From contig OW051470.1 in the NCBI GenBank assembly GCA_932521025.1, forward strand, positions 434,001 through 498,000: a stretch of 64,000 nucleotides of DNA. The letters are read 5' to 3'. This stretch comes from Oscheius onirici (Eukaryota; Nematoda; Chromadorea; Rhabditida; Rhabditidae). Position numbers and translations under genes: made by a program. Numbering within the stretch: the first letter of the stretch is position 1; each line of letters opens with the position of its first letter. Shown here one piece after another: positions 22,261 to 33,500 of the stretch. Under the pieces are notes generated by a model. The model was given only the letters and a program-made list of their open reading frames with translations, was not told the origin of the DNA and made no database searches.

Positions 22261-23532
22261 ATGAAAGAAGTGGCGATAATATTTTCGTGTCTCTTCTTTC
22301 TAGGAGTCAGCTGTGACACTGAAGATTTCGAGGCGAGGAATGAGACAAAACTTGAACTGGTAAAGGTATGTGACTTTGTCTCCTGATAAAATTTTGGCCA
22401 AGGATCTCCAAGGACATCTGGACTATCTACTTACAGTTGTTGCTTCCAACAATACGGCTGTTAGGGACTTTCTCCTGATGGAAGCGAAAGTCGCGGGAGA
22501 CTTTGAGAGGAGCTGGTACGACCGGAAGAACTCGATTGTAAAGTTTCTGGAACAGGACAGGAAGGTCGTGGAGTGGTTGAAAACTTGGAGGGTATGTGCT
22601 ACAAAACACTTTGTTGCTTCCCATGAGAGAGGTCATCCAAAAAGTTGTAAGTGCATCGCAAGTTCAAGAAATCGCATCACTTTCTGAATGTTGCTAAGCT
22701 TTGAGCAAAAGTGCGCAAGATACCTCCGTCAATGATTGAAAGCCGGATCAACAGGCATGTACTGTGGGTTTGGTGTGGTACGCAAGCGATACCCCCAACA
22801 GGTGGACCCTCTCCGCTCCAAAGTGAAAGTAACGCTGAGGAGCCTGCTCAAAGCATCTCCAAGGCATTTAGTTCCAGCCAAGGAGAACCATTACTGTTCA
22901 GAATCAAAAGTTGGGGGTACAAACGCCACGGTGGATGACGATAGGAAACATGCGTGACCGGGGGGAATCAAAAGCTGCCGTACGGACTTTTGAGTAGAGA
23001 TGGAGGCTTCCAGGAAACTTTTCTAGGGGTAAAATTGTACGCTGAATTCGATGGAACATGTCTCTAGGCTTGGAAATGCATCCAGAGCGCGCTACGAGCG
23101 CTCTGGATGCATTTCCAAGCCTAGAGACATGTTACACAGCTCCCTAACTCATGGTAGCTTGGAATCCTTTGGTAGCTTCGAGAATCCCAGTTCGGGGCGG
23201 CTCTGATGGCTTGAACGGCAACTTGAATGGAAAAGAAAAAAGATTTTTCCAAAGTCTTGAACAGAAGACCCTACACTTGTCTGAAAAACCAATCGCATTT
23301 CCAGTCCGGTGACGCAGAGGACGCCGCCGACTACTTTATCAACGCAGCAGAAAACTACAAGGACAAATGCATCAATCTTCTGATGGAAGGCTCCGAGCTG
23401 ATGAAAAGCAGCTACAGTCTGCTATATGATCCGAAGTACAAGTCGGCATCCACTCCTGACAAGGTTTCAATGATTTTCAAGGCTATCGGTAAAGCCGATC
23501 CCTGCCCGCCTGGAAATTTCTGTGACATCTAA
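22261..23532 (+). CDS. TSH4: small secreted helical protein
   Basis: Exons 22261-22365, 22403-22591, 23305-23532 give 173 aa with phase-0 introns. Signal peptide MKEVAIIFSCLFFLGVSC. The first intron is only 37 nt with a GGCCAAG acceptor, and the following frame would otherwise hit a TGA. The last exon shows the archetypal family block YSLLYDPKYKSASTPDKV followed by SMIFKAI, and ends in CPPGNFCDI. The 713-nt second intron contains a near-perfect palindrome (23055-23133). AATAAA follows the stop immediately. Confidence 0.84.
23055..23133. mobile_element. Perfect palindrome, MITE-like
   Basis: Two arms of about 37 nt (AACATGTCTCTAGGCTTGGA... and its exact complement) are separated by only a few bases (GCTACG). 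It lies in intron 2 of TSH4. The arms appear identical, which suggests a recent insertion. No direct target duplication was identified. Confidence 0.75.
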
Positions 23533-24120
23533 TAAAGTTTATGTGCTCTTTGTTCACAAATTTTTCACGTGACCACCTCTTCTCGGAAGCCATAAATCCA
23601 TTGGGAAAGAGCTGGCGTCAGCTGGTAGGGTGGTCACTTTTTGAGCGTCCTTGTCAGCTGTATACTGAACTAGCCGCTGGTTCCGTCCAAAAGTGCCTCC
23701 AGCATTTTTTATTCTTGTTTTTTCTTTCTGGGGGTTTTATCAGAGGCAGCTAGTTCCACAATGGCTATAAAATCAGGAGAGAAACTCTGATTTGTTATTA
23801 TTTTCCTGAACCTTGTGTATTTTTTGAAGTCTCACTTCCTACCAGTCTCAGAAAAAAAAAGTTCAGAAAACCAATGACTATTATAGTTTTTCCGGACCAG
23901 CGCTTGAAATTCCTGCCTCTTCTAGGCGATTCGATGACCACTGTCCATAAGTCTAGCTCTTGAAATTTTTCAGCAGAACAAGTTGACAAGAGAATAAAAA
24001 AACTGAATATTTTGGTTCACAACCCACAGCTCCCTTCAGATTTGAACCTACTTTACTTTTTCCGAAAATCAGCTTTTCTCAAGTTACAAAATATTCTGTG
24101 TTCAGAATTCCTATTTCACA

Positions 24121-24629
24121 ATGATCTTCCTCATTCTGGGTTTTTTAATCATCGCCACGGGAACAGTAAGTACAAATGAGCGTAGGTCCCATTAAAAAAC
24201 GCACTCCTCTTAAAAATTTTAGCCTCCGAGCCCTTGGAAGACTTCATCTTTTCTCTCATGACAAACGAAACTGCCGCTGAGAAAAATTTCACGGAGATTG
24301 GTCTTCTGATGAGGAAACACCTTAAAATTGCGTTGTTACGCGGCAGTTTGAGCCTCGACAAGGAATTTGCTCAACTTTTGAAGGAGAACAGGACTGAGAA
24401 GGCCGTGAGATTTTTCTGATTCAAAAAAACATGAAAATTTCAGAATACGGCCATTAGAGCCTTCAGTGACGCCGTTAGAGTGCTTCGAGACAAGCTGGTC
24501 AGCTACAGAGTCGATCCATTGGCAACGATGGAAAAAACTTACGATGTCGTCTATACTAGGGATTATTTGGAAGCGGATCCGGAGAAGCAGAAGAAAATGA
24601 TTAAGGAAGCTCTTAAAAATATAGAATAG
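24121..24629 (+). CDS. TSH5: small secreted helical protein
   Basis: Exons 24121-24181, 24223-24404, 24444-24629 give 142 aa. Signal peptide MIFLILGFLIIATGTVS. The donor of intron 1 must be C|GTAGGT at 24182 (phase 1) to keep the frame; the upstream GTAAGT at 24166 would give a stop. The last exon carries KTYDVVYTRDYLEADPEKQ followed by KMIKEALKNIE, one of the clearest copies of the family block. Function unknown. Confidence 0.8.
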
Positions 24630-24773
24630 ATTTTTCTTAATGAAGAAGGGCAGAAATTTAAGTTTCTCATTAAATTTAGCCGAACATTTGTTTTAAGCAA
24701 GTTCACGCAAACTCCGAACACAAAAATTTAAACGGTGTTCATAATATTTCCCGATAATTCTTATCCTATCGCA

Positions 24774-24963
24774 TATAGGCTGTTCAAAATATAGGGAGCA
24801 TTTTTTGAATTGGCCCGCGCTTTTTCATTGACTGAGTATCCAACATTTACAGGCTGCAACGTGCTACGCAGCTAAATTCTCGTCAATTTGATTTTGAAAA
24901 TTGTTCTAAGAAGAAAGCGCGGGCCAATTCAAAAAATGCTCTCTACATTTTGACCAGACTATA
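24774..24963. mobile_element. MITE with TATAG-CTGTTCAAAA ends
   Basis: Inverted repeat of about 190 nt. The left end is TATAGGCTGTTCAAAATAT and the right end is its complement (CATTTTGACCAGACTATA). Arms of about 50 nt share GAGCATTTTTTGAATTGGCC and CGCGCTTT. TA at each end would fit a Tc1/mariner-type target. Terminal sequence is shared with the elements at 26.9 and 48.0 kb. Confidence 0.75.
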
Positions 24964-25477
24964 CAGTTTGCCAGAGACGTCCGTCTGAAGAAGCAAGAGT
25001 TATAACTAGAAAGAAATTGGACAGAATTTGCGGAGCTTGGCAAGAGAAGACCCAGGACTCAATGGAAGCAGTTTGACATCTTAAATGAATGAAATTTAGT
25101 GGAATAACTCCAAAGTTAAGGGTATTGTGAAAACGGCTATCTTTCCTGTCTCAACAGAATGAAGAGGCCGCCAATCTAAATTACCATCTCGGCGCCAACT
25201 CAAATCCCTCACCACCTGCCGGCCTTTGAATTTTTATACGTTTTTATTGTCCTTTAAGCTCAAACTTTGACGTATTTTCAGTAGAAAAACGCGCGGGAAT
25301 AAAATGTTTTTTGAACCAAAGAGTACTCAATATTTCGAAATTAAAAATATGCAGACTGAAAGCTTAGCACTCACTATACAATAAAACTCTTCCAAACCCA
25401 AAAAGCTTTTTCGAAAAACATTCAGTATGGGTAATCTGACCAGGCTGCGGTCGTATCTCTCTCCTCGATCCCTGCCA

Positions 25478-25804
25478 TTAATCTAAGATAAGAAAGAAGT
25501 GTGGTCGGCCTGGCTCCAGGGGAAATAAATGATCATTTGGCTGTGTATCGTCTTGATCGTCTATTTTCTTGCTTTTCCAAGTCTTCGTTATATTTTCTTT
25601 CCACACTCTTGTGTACGGAGAAAGAGTGGGATCACGATCCCATAAATCGCACGTGTGTTCTGGCGTAAAAAGTCCCGGATCAAGGGAGCCGTAAGCTGGG
25701 ATGTCGTTAGGATTTCGTCCGGCAAAAAACACAAATTATACATTTTCTGGTCCTGCTTTAAACTTCCTCTTAAAACCTTCCATAAAACCACTAGTGGTTG
25801 TCAT
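25478..25804 (-). CDS. Possible small gene (two overlapping models)
   Basis: TTTTCAG|GGTTGAAA precedes an ATG at 25804 on the - strand, a good trans-splice acceptor. Model 1: exons 25742-25804 and 25588-25695 (46-nt intron) give a 56-59-aa product with a hydrophobic segment (RAIYGIVIPLFLR). Model 2: an earlier phase-1 donor joins the same acceptor in another frame and runs to 25478 through a hydrophilic ORF (LDPGLFTPEHTCDLWDRDP ...). Both frames are open and I cannot decide between them. Product not recognised. Flanked by AT-rich intergenic sequence. Confidence 0.4.
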
Positions 25805-26225
25805 TTTCAACCCTGAAAAGCAAAGAAAACAGCTGTCTTCCATTCTCTTTTACTCGTTTTCACCTCATTTTAAACCAGTCCATCTTCCTTCTCGACAAAT
25901 TGTTCCAGAATATTCCATTTTTCATTTCTTCTATAGTAGATTTTCAGTAACGGCTTAACTTCAGTCTATCGTGACGGGACCACAAGATTGTTAATATTCG
26001 GTTAACATGCCTCACTCACAGAATTTTTATTTAAATTATACTGAATTTTAGGTACGCAAAATCGCGTAACGAAAAGTACGCAAGGTTGCCATAACTTTAG
26101 TTAGCCAAAAATATAATATTCTGCTTTGCCCAAATTATTTTTTGCTCTGCTCGCCTTTGTGTTACTGCTAAAACTTTTTCCAGGACTAGCCAGCCATTCA
26201 TCTCCACATAATTAATGACAATCCA

Positions 26226-27776
26226 ATGTTTTTTTTGACCCTGGCAGCTGTCAGTGTTGCGGTTGCCGCTGAAACTCAAGCTTCCTCCTTGAACAGCAGG
26301 AGGGACTTTCGATTGGAACGTGAAACGGTAGAAGAACAACTGTATGTTGTGGGTTTTCTTGACTTTGAAAGATACAAATATTCAGTTAATAGCATCGGAC
26401 ACGCAGTTTTATAAAGAAGAAAGAAAATCAGGCCAGTTACAGTCTCTTCAGGAACGCTCAAAATGGTTGATACGGATATTTGAGATTGGATTGGCAGAGG
26501 ACAAAAAATTGTGGGAGAAGAAGAGAGACACGCTGAGGTTCTTCAGAGAGAACAGACATCTCTTCAGTAGAGTGAGTGAGGCTTTTACAAAAGAAGGTTG
26601 TCAGGTGAATTGAGTGGATTCTGGGCCGGAATGGTTTTGTTCAGTTACTGTAGTTCCGAGTACAGCAAGTAGCATGCAGAGAGACAGAGTGACAGAAACC
26701 TGGCGAGAGAGTCACGGGGACAGAGAGCCCCACTGTAATCAGCTTTTCGAGCTGCCTCTGACCTCCGGGAAGTGTTGGAAAATATGCGGTACCCATTGAC
26801 TCTGGTGATTCCCAGACCATGATCGGGCTAGAAAAGCTCAGCGAAATAGGTCACGAATAATCTGGCAGAAAACAGGAGTAGGGAACTATGGTCTGTTCAA
26901 AAAGAAAAGGGATTACCGTAAGATTTTAGCTCTTCCCTTCGAGACCCACTTAGCACACAAACATTAGATACTCAGCCAACAAATTCTAAACTTCGCTGGG
27001 TATCTTTCGAATTTGTCGGCTGAGTATCCAACTTTTGCATGCTAAGTGGGTCTCGAAGGGAAGAGCTAAAATCTTACGGTAATCCTCTTCTTTTTGAACA
27101 GACCCTATACTGCATTTAGCGTAAGGGTTCTGAGACTCAGAACTTCTGACCTGACTTGAGGACAGCTTTTTGGATCAGGTTGCCTGGCCCAGTTGACTTC
27201 TCTCACAGTATCCCTTTTGTAATGACCTACAGTATAAATTTATGCTGGTCAAGAAACTACTCTTTAGCTGACTACCTTCTCTTGTCAGCTGTTCCTATGT
27301 TTTCTAATCCTTATTTTCAGCACACAGACTACGTCACTTTGGCCAACCAAATCCCTGTGCAACTTGAAAAAGTAGCCGAAAAGCTTGCTGAACTCGGATA
27401 CGAACCTTTGAATACTCTCAAAATGGCCTATACCATGGCCTTTACTGATTACTGGCTCAGGAGTTCGAAAGAAACTCAACTGGAGATTCTGAGAGAAGCC
27501 ATTCGTCCAGCAAAATACACGGATCCTGTCATTACTTCTACAATCACAACATCGACGACAACTAGAACAATGTCAGTCTTCTCCCGATTTCCAGACCTTC
27601 CGGACAGTGATGAAGACATGAGTATGGAAAAGAGCGTCGAAGAATCTGAACTGGAGAGTCCAGGAGAGATGAGTCTTCCAATAGCTGAGGAAGTTGTGGC
27701 CACAGCTGGAAGTTTTTCCGTAATTTCTCGTTTAGTACCGTGTTTAGTTCTTACTGTGATAGTTGGCATTCTGTAG
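26226..27776 (+). CDS. TSH6: secreted helical protein with probable GPI-type tail
   Basis: Exons 26226-26348, 26386-26571, 27321-27776 give 254 aa with phase-0 introns. The N-terminal signal peptide is MFFLTLAAVSVAVAA. Exon 3 carries the family block LKMAYTMAFTDYWLRSSKE followed by EILREAIRPAKY, then departs from the family. A T/S-rich linker (TSTITTSTTTRTMS) and an acidic stretch (DSDEDMSMEKSVEESELES) come next. A C-terminal hydrophobic segment (LVPCLVLTVIVGIL) preceded by small residues looks like a GPI-attachment signal or a single membrane anchor. The 749-nt intron 2 holds a dispersed repeat with a MITE inside it. The exact donor of intron 1 is a choice between GTTGTG and GTGGGT. Confidence 0.82.
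26800..27200. repeat. Dispersed repeat R1, copy interrupted by a MITE
   Basis: 26800-26890 (CCCATTGACTCTGGTGATTC, AGACCATGATCGGG, TCTGGCAGAAAACAGGAGTA) and 27105-27200 (CTATACTGC, GGTTCTGA, TTTTGGATCAGG, CCCAGTTG) align in order with 47900-48370. Parts of the same repeat occur at 8650-8770, 18129-18244, 632-671 and 52200-52250. The MITE at 26888-27108 splits this copy. Confidence 0.65.
26888..27108. mobile_element. MITE nested in repeat R1 (TSH6 intron)
   Basis: Arms of about 90 nt. The left arm starts TATGGTCTGTTCAAAAAGA; the right arm ends TCTTTTTGAACAGACCCTATA. They share GATTACCGTAAGATTTTAGC and GACCCACTTAGCA. The flanking CTAT occurs on both sides, and the uninterrupted R1 copy at 48.28 kb has a single CTATACTG at the corresponding place. 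Confidence 0.8.
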
Positions 27777-28199
27777 ATACTGCGTCTGAAAAATGAAGCT
27801 TCTGAAATGAGGATAGTTATGAGCACAGACAAGACAGTTAGACAGCAAGAATGATGTGGCCACAGACAAGAGGAATACGTTTTTATCACTGATCCCTGAT
27901 CCTCGGAACACTCCTGACTCCACCCACACTCTGTTTTTCCCCTTGCATAGCTGACTTTTTTCTGACATCGGAGACCACAACAGGCACAAGTCCAGAGCCA
28001 TAGAAAAGAGAAAGTTATGGAAAAGGTTTATTGTTACACTATGTACAAATTGGAAGGCAGTAGAATGTACAGGTATATATTGGCTTCGATGGGAAAGCTG
28101 AAAAAAATGGAATTGGAAGTAATTAAAATGACAGAAATCTCAAAACAAGCAATGTTGAACTAAAAGCAATTAAAATGACAGAAATGTCAAATGTTCACC

Positions 28200-28319
28200 T
28201 TACTGCTCCTCTTTAACCGGAAGGGGAGTAGGAAGAGGTGGAATAGATTCCGTTGTAGCTTCCAGTGTGAATCCGAGAGTCAGGAACAGGGAGAGAATGA
28301 GGAGAAGAAGGGCGCGCAT
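28200..28319 (-). CDS. Tiny putative secreted peptide
   Basis: 39 aa in a single exon on the - strand: MRALLLLILSLFLTLGFTL (strong signal peptide) followed by a short Pro-rich tail (PPLPTPLPVKEEQ). The mature peptide would be only about 18-20 residues. AATAAA on this strand lies at about 28030, after two direct copies of an AATTAAAATGACAGAAAT unit. It may be a peptide precursor or a chance ORF; the signal sequence and upstream purine-rich leader favour a gene. Confidence 0.45.
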   Translation of the reverse strand: MRALLLLILSLFLTLGFTLEATTESIPPLPTPLPVKEEQ

Positions 28320-28911
28320 GGTTAAGTCTGCAGAGAGTGAGTAGCAGTTGTGATTTCGCGAGAGGCTGGTGTTTTTAAAGAGCCAAAAAGTCAGCTGAGG
28401 GAACATAACAATATGTGGGTGTAGGTTCCGAAGCTCAAGAATCTAAAGAAAATAGAGTAATATGGGAACTGAGTCAGAGACAAAGAGACAGATAGACAGG
28501 GATATCTAGACCTGGCTCCGGGCCGGTCTCCAGACTTGACCGCCGGACTGGGACCAGACCAAAAATGAAGCTGGTCATATTATAGTGCATTTTAGCGTAT
28601 TTTAGAACTAATAGTAATATTGTTATATTAGGTCGCCAACTAAGTATTTAAAAAACACTCATAACTTTTTCCAATTTCAACGAAATCGTGAAAACTCGGT
28701 TCCAAATGTAGGTTTCATTGAGGCCGAATTAATCTCATCGTCTGAAAACAGTGAACGTTCCAAGTTTGGATCAAAACACAATTTTGCCCATAACTCTTCA
28801 GGGTTGCATCCTACAAAAAAGTTGTCAATTAGTGAAAACCTCAGCTCAATGAGACGAGTATTTTGCTTTTTTCAAAAACGATTTTTGACTTTGGGAACAC
28901 CCCGAAACAGA

Positions 28912-28985
28912 AAATGTCCGGATGGCGCAGTGGGTTTGGAAAATTCACGCTGGAGCGACCAGGGTTCGATTCCGTTGAGAGAAAA
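28912..28985 (+). ncRNA. tRNA-like sequence (degenerate, probably SINE head)
   Basis: GGATGGCGCAGTGGGT resembles an A box and GGTTCGATTCC a B box, with tRNA-like spacing. The acceptor and T stems do not pair well, so this is a tRNA relic rather than a functional gene. An AT-rich tail follows. Compare 61400-61485. Confidence 0.5.
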
Positions 28986-29187
28986 TCTTTTTGTTTTTTA
29001 ACTGTAGCATTCTACTGGGCTAAGAATCACCCCTGCAAAATATCTCGTCAGCCAGGTCTAGGGATATCAAATTGTCTTTTGACCCCAACAAAGTGTCTCT
29101 CCCTTTAAAAGCGTCTCAGACCCACGAATTAGAAAAAGCTGTCCGACTGGAACCCTTATCTGTGACCATCACTTTCCCCCATAAACA

Positions 29188-30185
29188 ATGAAGACAATTC
29201 TCGCTTTTCTTCTATTTTCAGCCGTTTCTTCAACACTAGAGAATTCTTTGCATCGACTTCTAACGGAACATTTTGCCCTACCTTCAAACGTTCCAAAAAA
29301 TCTGGAATGGTATTCTAATAGCTGGCTAGATATCTCCAGAACGGCTTTTTATTCTTCAACAAGTAGAGACGAGAAACTGGAACAGATTGCCGACCAACTG
29401 GCTGATAGTCCAACAAAGTTTGGATTGACTGGAGTGAGTCAGACTGTACTCTTTGCCAGTCATATTGTACCAGTCATACTGTACTTTTTAACAGGACAGT
29501 GACTACGATTCTGAGGCCGAGACAATTCTCCAACTTCTCGAAGAAATTCAAAGGGAAAGCCGGACCCTTCGCAAGTTCCCCGACTCTATTCTGGCCAATG
29601 CTGTCCTTCTGAGAACGAGCCAGGCCTTCATTACTGGAAACTACAATTCCCGAAGAATTTCCCTAGAAATGTTGGTGAAAAATGTCTTGAGGTACGAAGA
29701 ACATGAGGTTAAAGCCCTGGAAAATGTGCTGGTTGATGTGAGTTTTGCTTAATTTTTTTTGCGGTAAAAAAGATTTTAGGCAGAATATGACGAAAATTTC
29801 ATGGACGGGATGGATTCGGAGCAACTTCAGCAGGTCGATTTTATTATTGAGACTGTGAAACTTGTTGAGTCTGGACGGTTAGGAGAAATCTCTCAAGTTT
29901 TTAGGAGAGTCAGCAGCTATCAAAATATACTGAAAGAATACTCTGTGAGTTTTGTAAAAGACTGTTATAAAAATTTCAGGATTTCGACGTGGTCAAGTTT
30001 TCAACACTTCTGAAAGAGAGGATAAAAAAGTTTGTGGTGAGTACAGTCTGTCTCTCAGATTGTCTACTTTTCAGTCTCACCTTCCCAAAATTTCCCTCTC
30101 AAACCAGTCAAGATCCGTCTTCATCAAGAAAATCGCAGAAGCCTACAGGATAGCCGTCTACGAGCCTGAATTGAAATCACACTGA
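29188..30185 (+). CDS. TSH7: double-length secreted helical protein
   Basis: Exons 29188-29433, 29495-29737, 29780-29944, 29980-30036, 30075-30185 give 273 aa, all introns phase 0. Signal peptide MKTILAFLLFSAVSS. Sequence and intron positions pair it with TSH14 at 60.8-62.5 kb: both have an exon ending LE(N/D)(V/M)LVD followed by an exon starting with a Tyr-rich, acidic turn (AEYDENFMDGMDSE here). Rich in Leu, Glu, Lys and Arg; predicted all helical. Function unknown. Confidence 0.83.
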
Positions 30186-30294
30186 CTCACATGACGTTTC
30201 CTTTTTTCCATAAAATCATCACTATCCAAATAAGGAATTAATGAGCTCTTAGTCATTCAGGCTATATAACAATCCCTTCTTTTCTTATATTTTC

Positions 30295-30526
30295 ATGACA
30301 AAAATGAAGCTGCTCCTTCTCCTGCTGGGCCTGTTCCTGTTCTCTTATTCCGCCGCCCCCGATTGGAGCTGACTAGGCGAGAAACCTCGGAGACCATATT
30401 CCGATCAAGCGGGACACCAAGACGGACCACACCCACAAAGTCGGACTTGCGAATCATCTGGCCCCAAAGATGAACAGAAGCATCTTCTTGCGTCTCAAGA
30501 ACGCCGTCGAAAAGAATTGCAAATAG
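30295..30526 (+). pseudogene. Small secreted-protein gene with broken frame
   Basis: A signal peptide (MKLLLLLLGLFLFSYSAA) is read from 30304 (in-frame Met also at 30295) and stops after PDWS. A second frame (GDHIPIKRDTKTDHTHKVG ... RLKNAVEKNCK) continues to a stop at 30526, with AATAAA directly after it and a TATATAA-like box about 30 nt before the start. The two halves are out of frame. A 43-46-nt intron could be imagined but would remove half the signal peptide. Most simply a frameshifted pseudogene, or a sequencing error. Confidence 0.45.
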
Positions 30527-33500
30527 CAATAAAATTTCTTTTGGCGAGACGTGTTCAGCTACAAACTGACGTGTTTTTGCAGAATTCAGTCTCGCGACCC
30601 GATTATTCAGACGGCTACAATAGGAAGAAACAGTGTAATCATCAGCAGCTCATTTCCGAAGAGGGTGGGCTTAGGAGCCCTGGAATCTAATTGGTCGCTG
30701 TTATTGTTCCGCCTTTTTGCCACTATACTAGGGAGCAGTCTTAATTTCCGTGCGTCATTTGACGTAAGGATCCTTTGACCCTTGGCTGTTCAGTAGAGAG
30801 TAATCATGTTCCTGATTTCCGTCTGGTAATTATGATGGTACAGGAGATGGACTTGACTGATATGTTTCGGTTAAACGTTAACAATCTCATCTCAAGTACC
30901 GAAACTCCAAAATATGTTGCTACCATTTTAACTTTGTTTTTCTAAAACACTTCCTACTTTGCGATCGTTTTTGGTAAAGGTTTAAGAATCCAGAAATTTT
31001 CCGAAATTTTTTTCTAATTGTAAGAAAGTATCGTTTTTGATCTGTTCGACTCGTGTTTTTCTTAATTAATCGAACTCCGTTCCATATTCCTCTGGTCGGA
31101 TAATTCTAGATATAGTCGTAGCCAAACGGATATACTGCGTACTTTCTGTTACGCTAAATTGCGTACAAATTTTATTTAAATTAGTGTGGAAAAATGGGTA
31201 CGCAAATTTGCGTAACTAAAAGAGCTTTGGCAGCGACTAGTGACAGAAAGACTCCATTGAGTTGGATTTCGAGTTGTGGAGTTGTCATTGTCTTGTTGAT
31301 CTCCAGACCGACAGTTTACTGCCACTTTTGAGCTTCTCCTCTAACTCTCGCTTTCCTCCTTAAAAGTTCTTAAACTTTTTGTTCCCAATCCCCTTTCTCA
31401 CCTCGTCCCGTCTATGAGAACATTTCCCATCCAAAAAGTTCCACGACCTTACTGAGAAACTACGCAAGCTGATTGGAAAATGTTGCGGTGGGAAATTTGG
31501 TTATGAGACCAGTAGACATTGAGATCAGGTAAATTCCTGTGACAATCCGTGCCAGATACTATTTTCTGACACTTTTTACCCCGATTTCTGGTCACTTTTT
31601 ATCCCCCGGATAATCCAAGCTGAGATTTTTGTGGTAGAAAAAACAAAACAAAAATCTTCCGAGCTTTCGGTTTTTGGCCATTTTCTCAAGACTTTCTTCT
31701 TATTTTCGCACGAGTTCAGTGATGAATAACCTTTCAATTATTCTGGCAGAGGGTGAGAAGGCGTGGGAATGATGTCAGGCTCTAGTACTCTTTGTCTGGC
31801 TAGGAAGGAGGTCAAACCAGTGCCACAGATCACTTTTCTAGCTTCTGATTCAAATCTGTTCCAAATCAAGAACGAGGACTTCATTTTAAAGGGAAGGGAA
31901 AGTTTTCTCCAGATTCCGACCGATATATTTTGAAGCCATAGCAAGACTATGTTTTAACATTAAACCGTGATATGGCAAATTTTTATCCACCTTTTGTTTT
32001 CTGGAAAAATAGGTAAACTCTGAACTCTTAAAACTCCCAATATAGCTTATTGCTATTCTTGGAGGCAGGACTCGCCCTCTGTTATTGTTCATTGTCAATT
32101 TTCCAATTAACATAATTTGACCTTTGAGCGGATGGCAATGACTGCACGCACTCAGAATTAAGGAAAACAATATTGTATCTGTAGATTTTTGTTTATTTGG
32201 TTTGTACAGTCATGTTTTTGACAAAAACAGGAAAGCTTTTCGATGAGTAAATCCTAGGAAATCGGATATTGCGTTTTTTGCTTTTCAGTAAAGTGGGATT
32301 GGTTGTTTGTTTCTAGGACCGTTTTTTCACTAGATACCATATCAATTATTTTCAGAATTATAAAGCATGCCTAATCGCCACCTTGCGTATTTTTAATTGA
32401 CGAGAACTTGCGTACACTCGATGAAATCCATCCAAAATTTTAACACAGAAATCCTCGCCATCAAAACATTATTTCCGCAGAAATCTGGCCATAAATAGTT
32501 CTTGCAAGTCTGTTTACATCTCCCACCGCCTACGGAAGCCTCTTACGCAAAGAGGAGAGCCACAACCGGGAGGATGATCCCGAATTAGAACGGCGTCCAC
32601 TCTCCGAGTGCCATGTAGTCCTAATTACTTCTAAACGTGGTCCGAAATTGCGTGTTCATTTGTTTGCATTATGTCATCCCACTCTAAAAGAAGAGGCGTA
32701 TGCCATTTAGGGCAATGGAATCCGGTTCGCTTTGTTGTCTTGATCCTGCTTGTTTTGAAAAACTGTAGCGTTATCCTCATTTCTTTAGATCAGCCTGTGA
32801 ACAGCTAAAGGGTTTGATTCATGACTGTGTCTTGATCGTTTTTTGCTTCTTCCTAGAATCTTTTTGAAATTACACAGTGTAGACTGCTAAAAATATTCCT
32901 CTAATTTTCCAAGGCATAGAAGAATATAAATATGTTATGTACTCGCAAAGATTAGGCCTTTTTTTACCAAGCTTTCATAATATTTCCAACTTTGACAGTT
33001 TGATCAAAAACCACTGATCCCACTGTTGTTTTCAAAACAGTCATCTCCATGTCCTAAAACTCGTCATTTTTCCATCTTGATCCCGTCTTAAAATTCCAAG
33101 TAGAGGATTTTTTTTGAGAAAACAATACAGACAAGTTTTTAAGTCAGACTCGTGCAAAAACCAAGATTTTTACTCTGCTGCCCTTTCTCATTTCCAGACG
33201 AATAATAAAACGACTTCCGGTGACGTTATGCAAATTTCCTGAAGGGGGAGCCCTCGAGATAAATCTGCCACCATGTTCTCTAGTCCAGTAATTTTGTTAG
33301 TGGACTACTTGAACAAGGTGGGAGGGAGCATCAGTAGTAGCTTTACAGTCAGACTTTAAACGATGCGCGGATTTAGCGCATTTTTTTTAGAAGAATAAGC
33401 TTTTTCGGAAAGAGAGTTGTGAAAAAAGTAGGCTGACGGCCATGTTACAAAAAGTTCACTCACGCAAAAATGGGTACGAAAAAATCCGGGGAGATTTCTC

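Noticed and set aside
28912-28985. Functional tRNA gene
   Set aside because: A- and B-box-like words are present but acceptor and T stems do not pair; kept only as a tRNA-derived relic.
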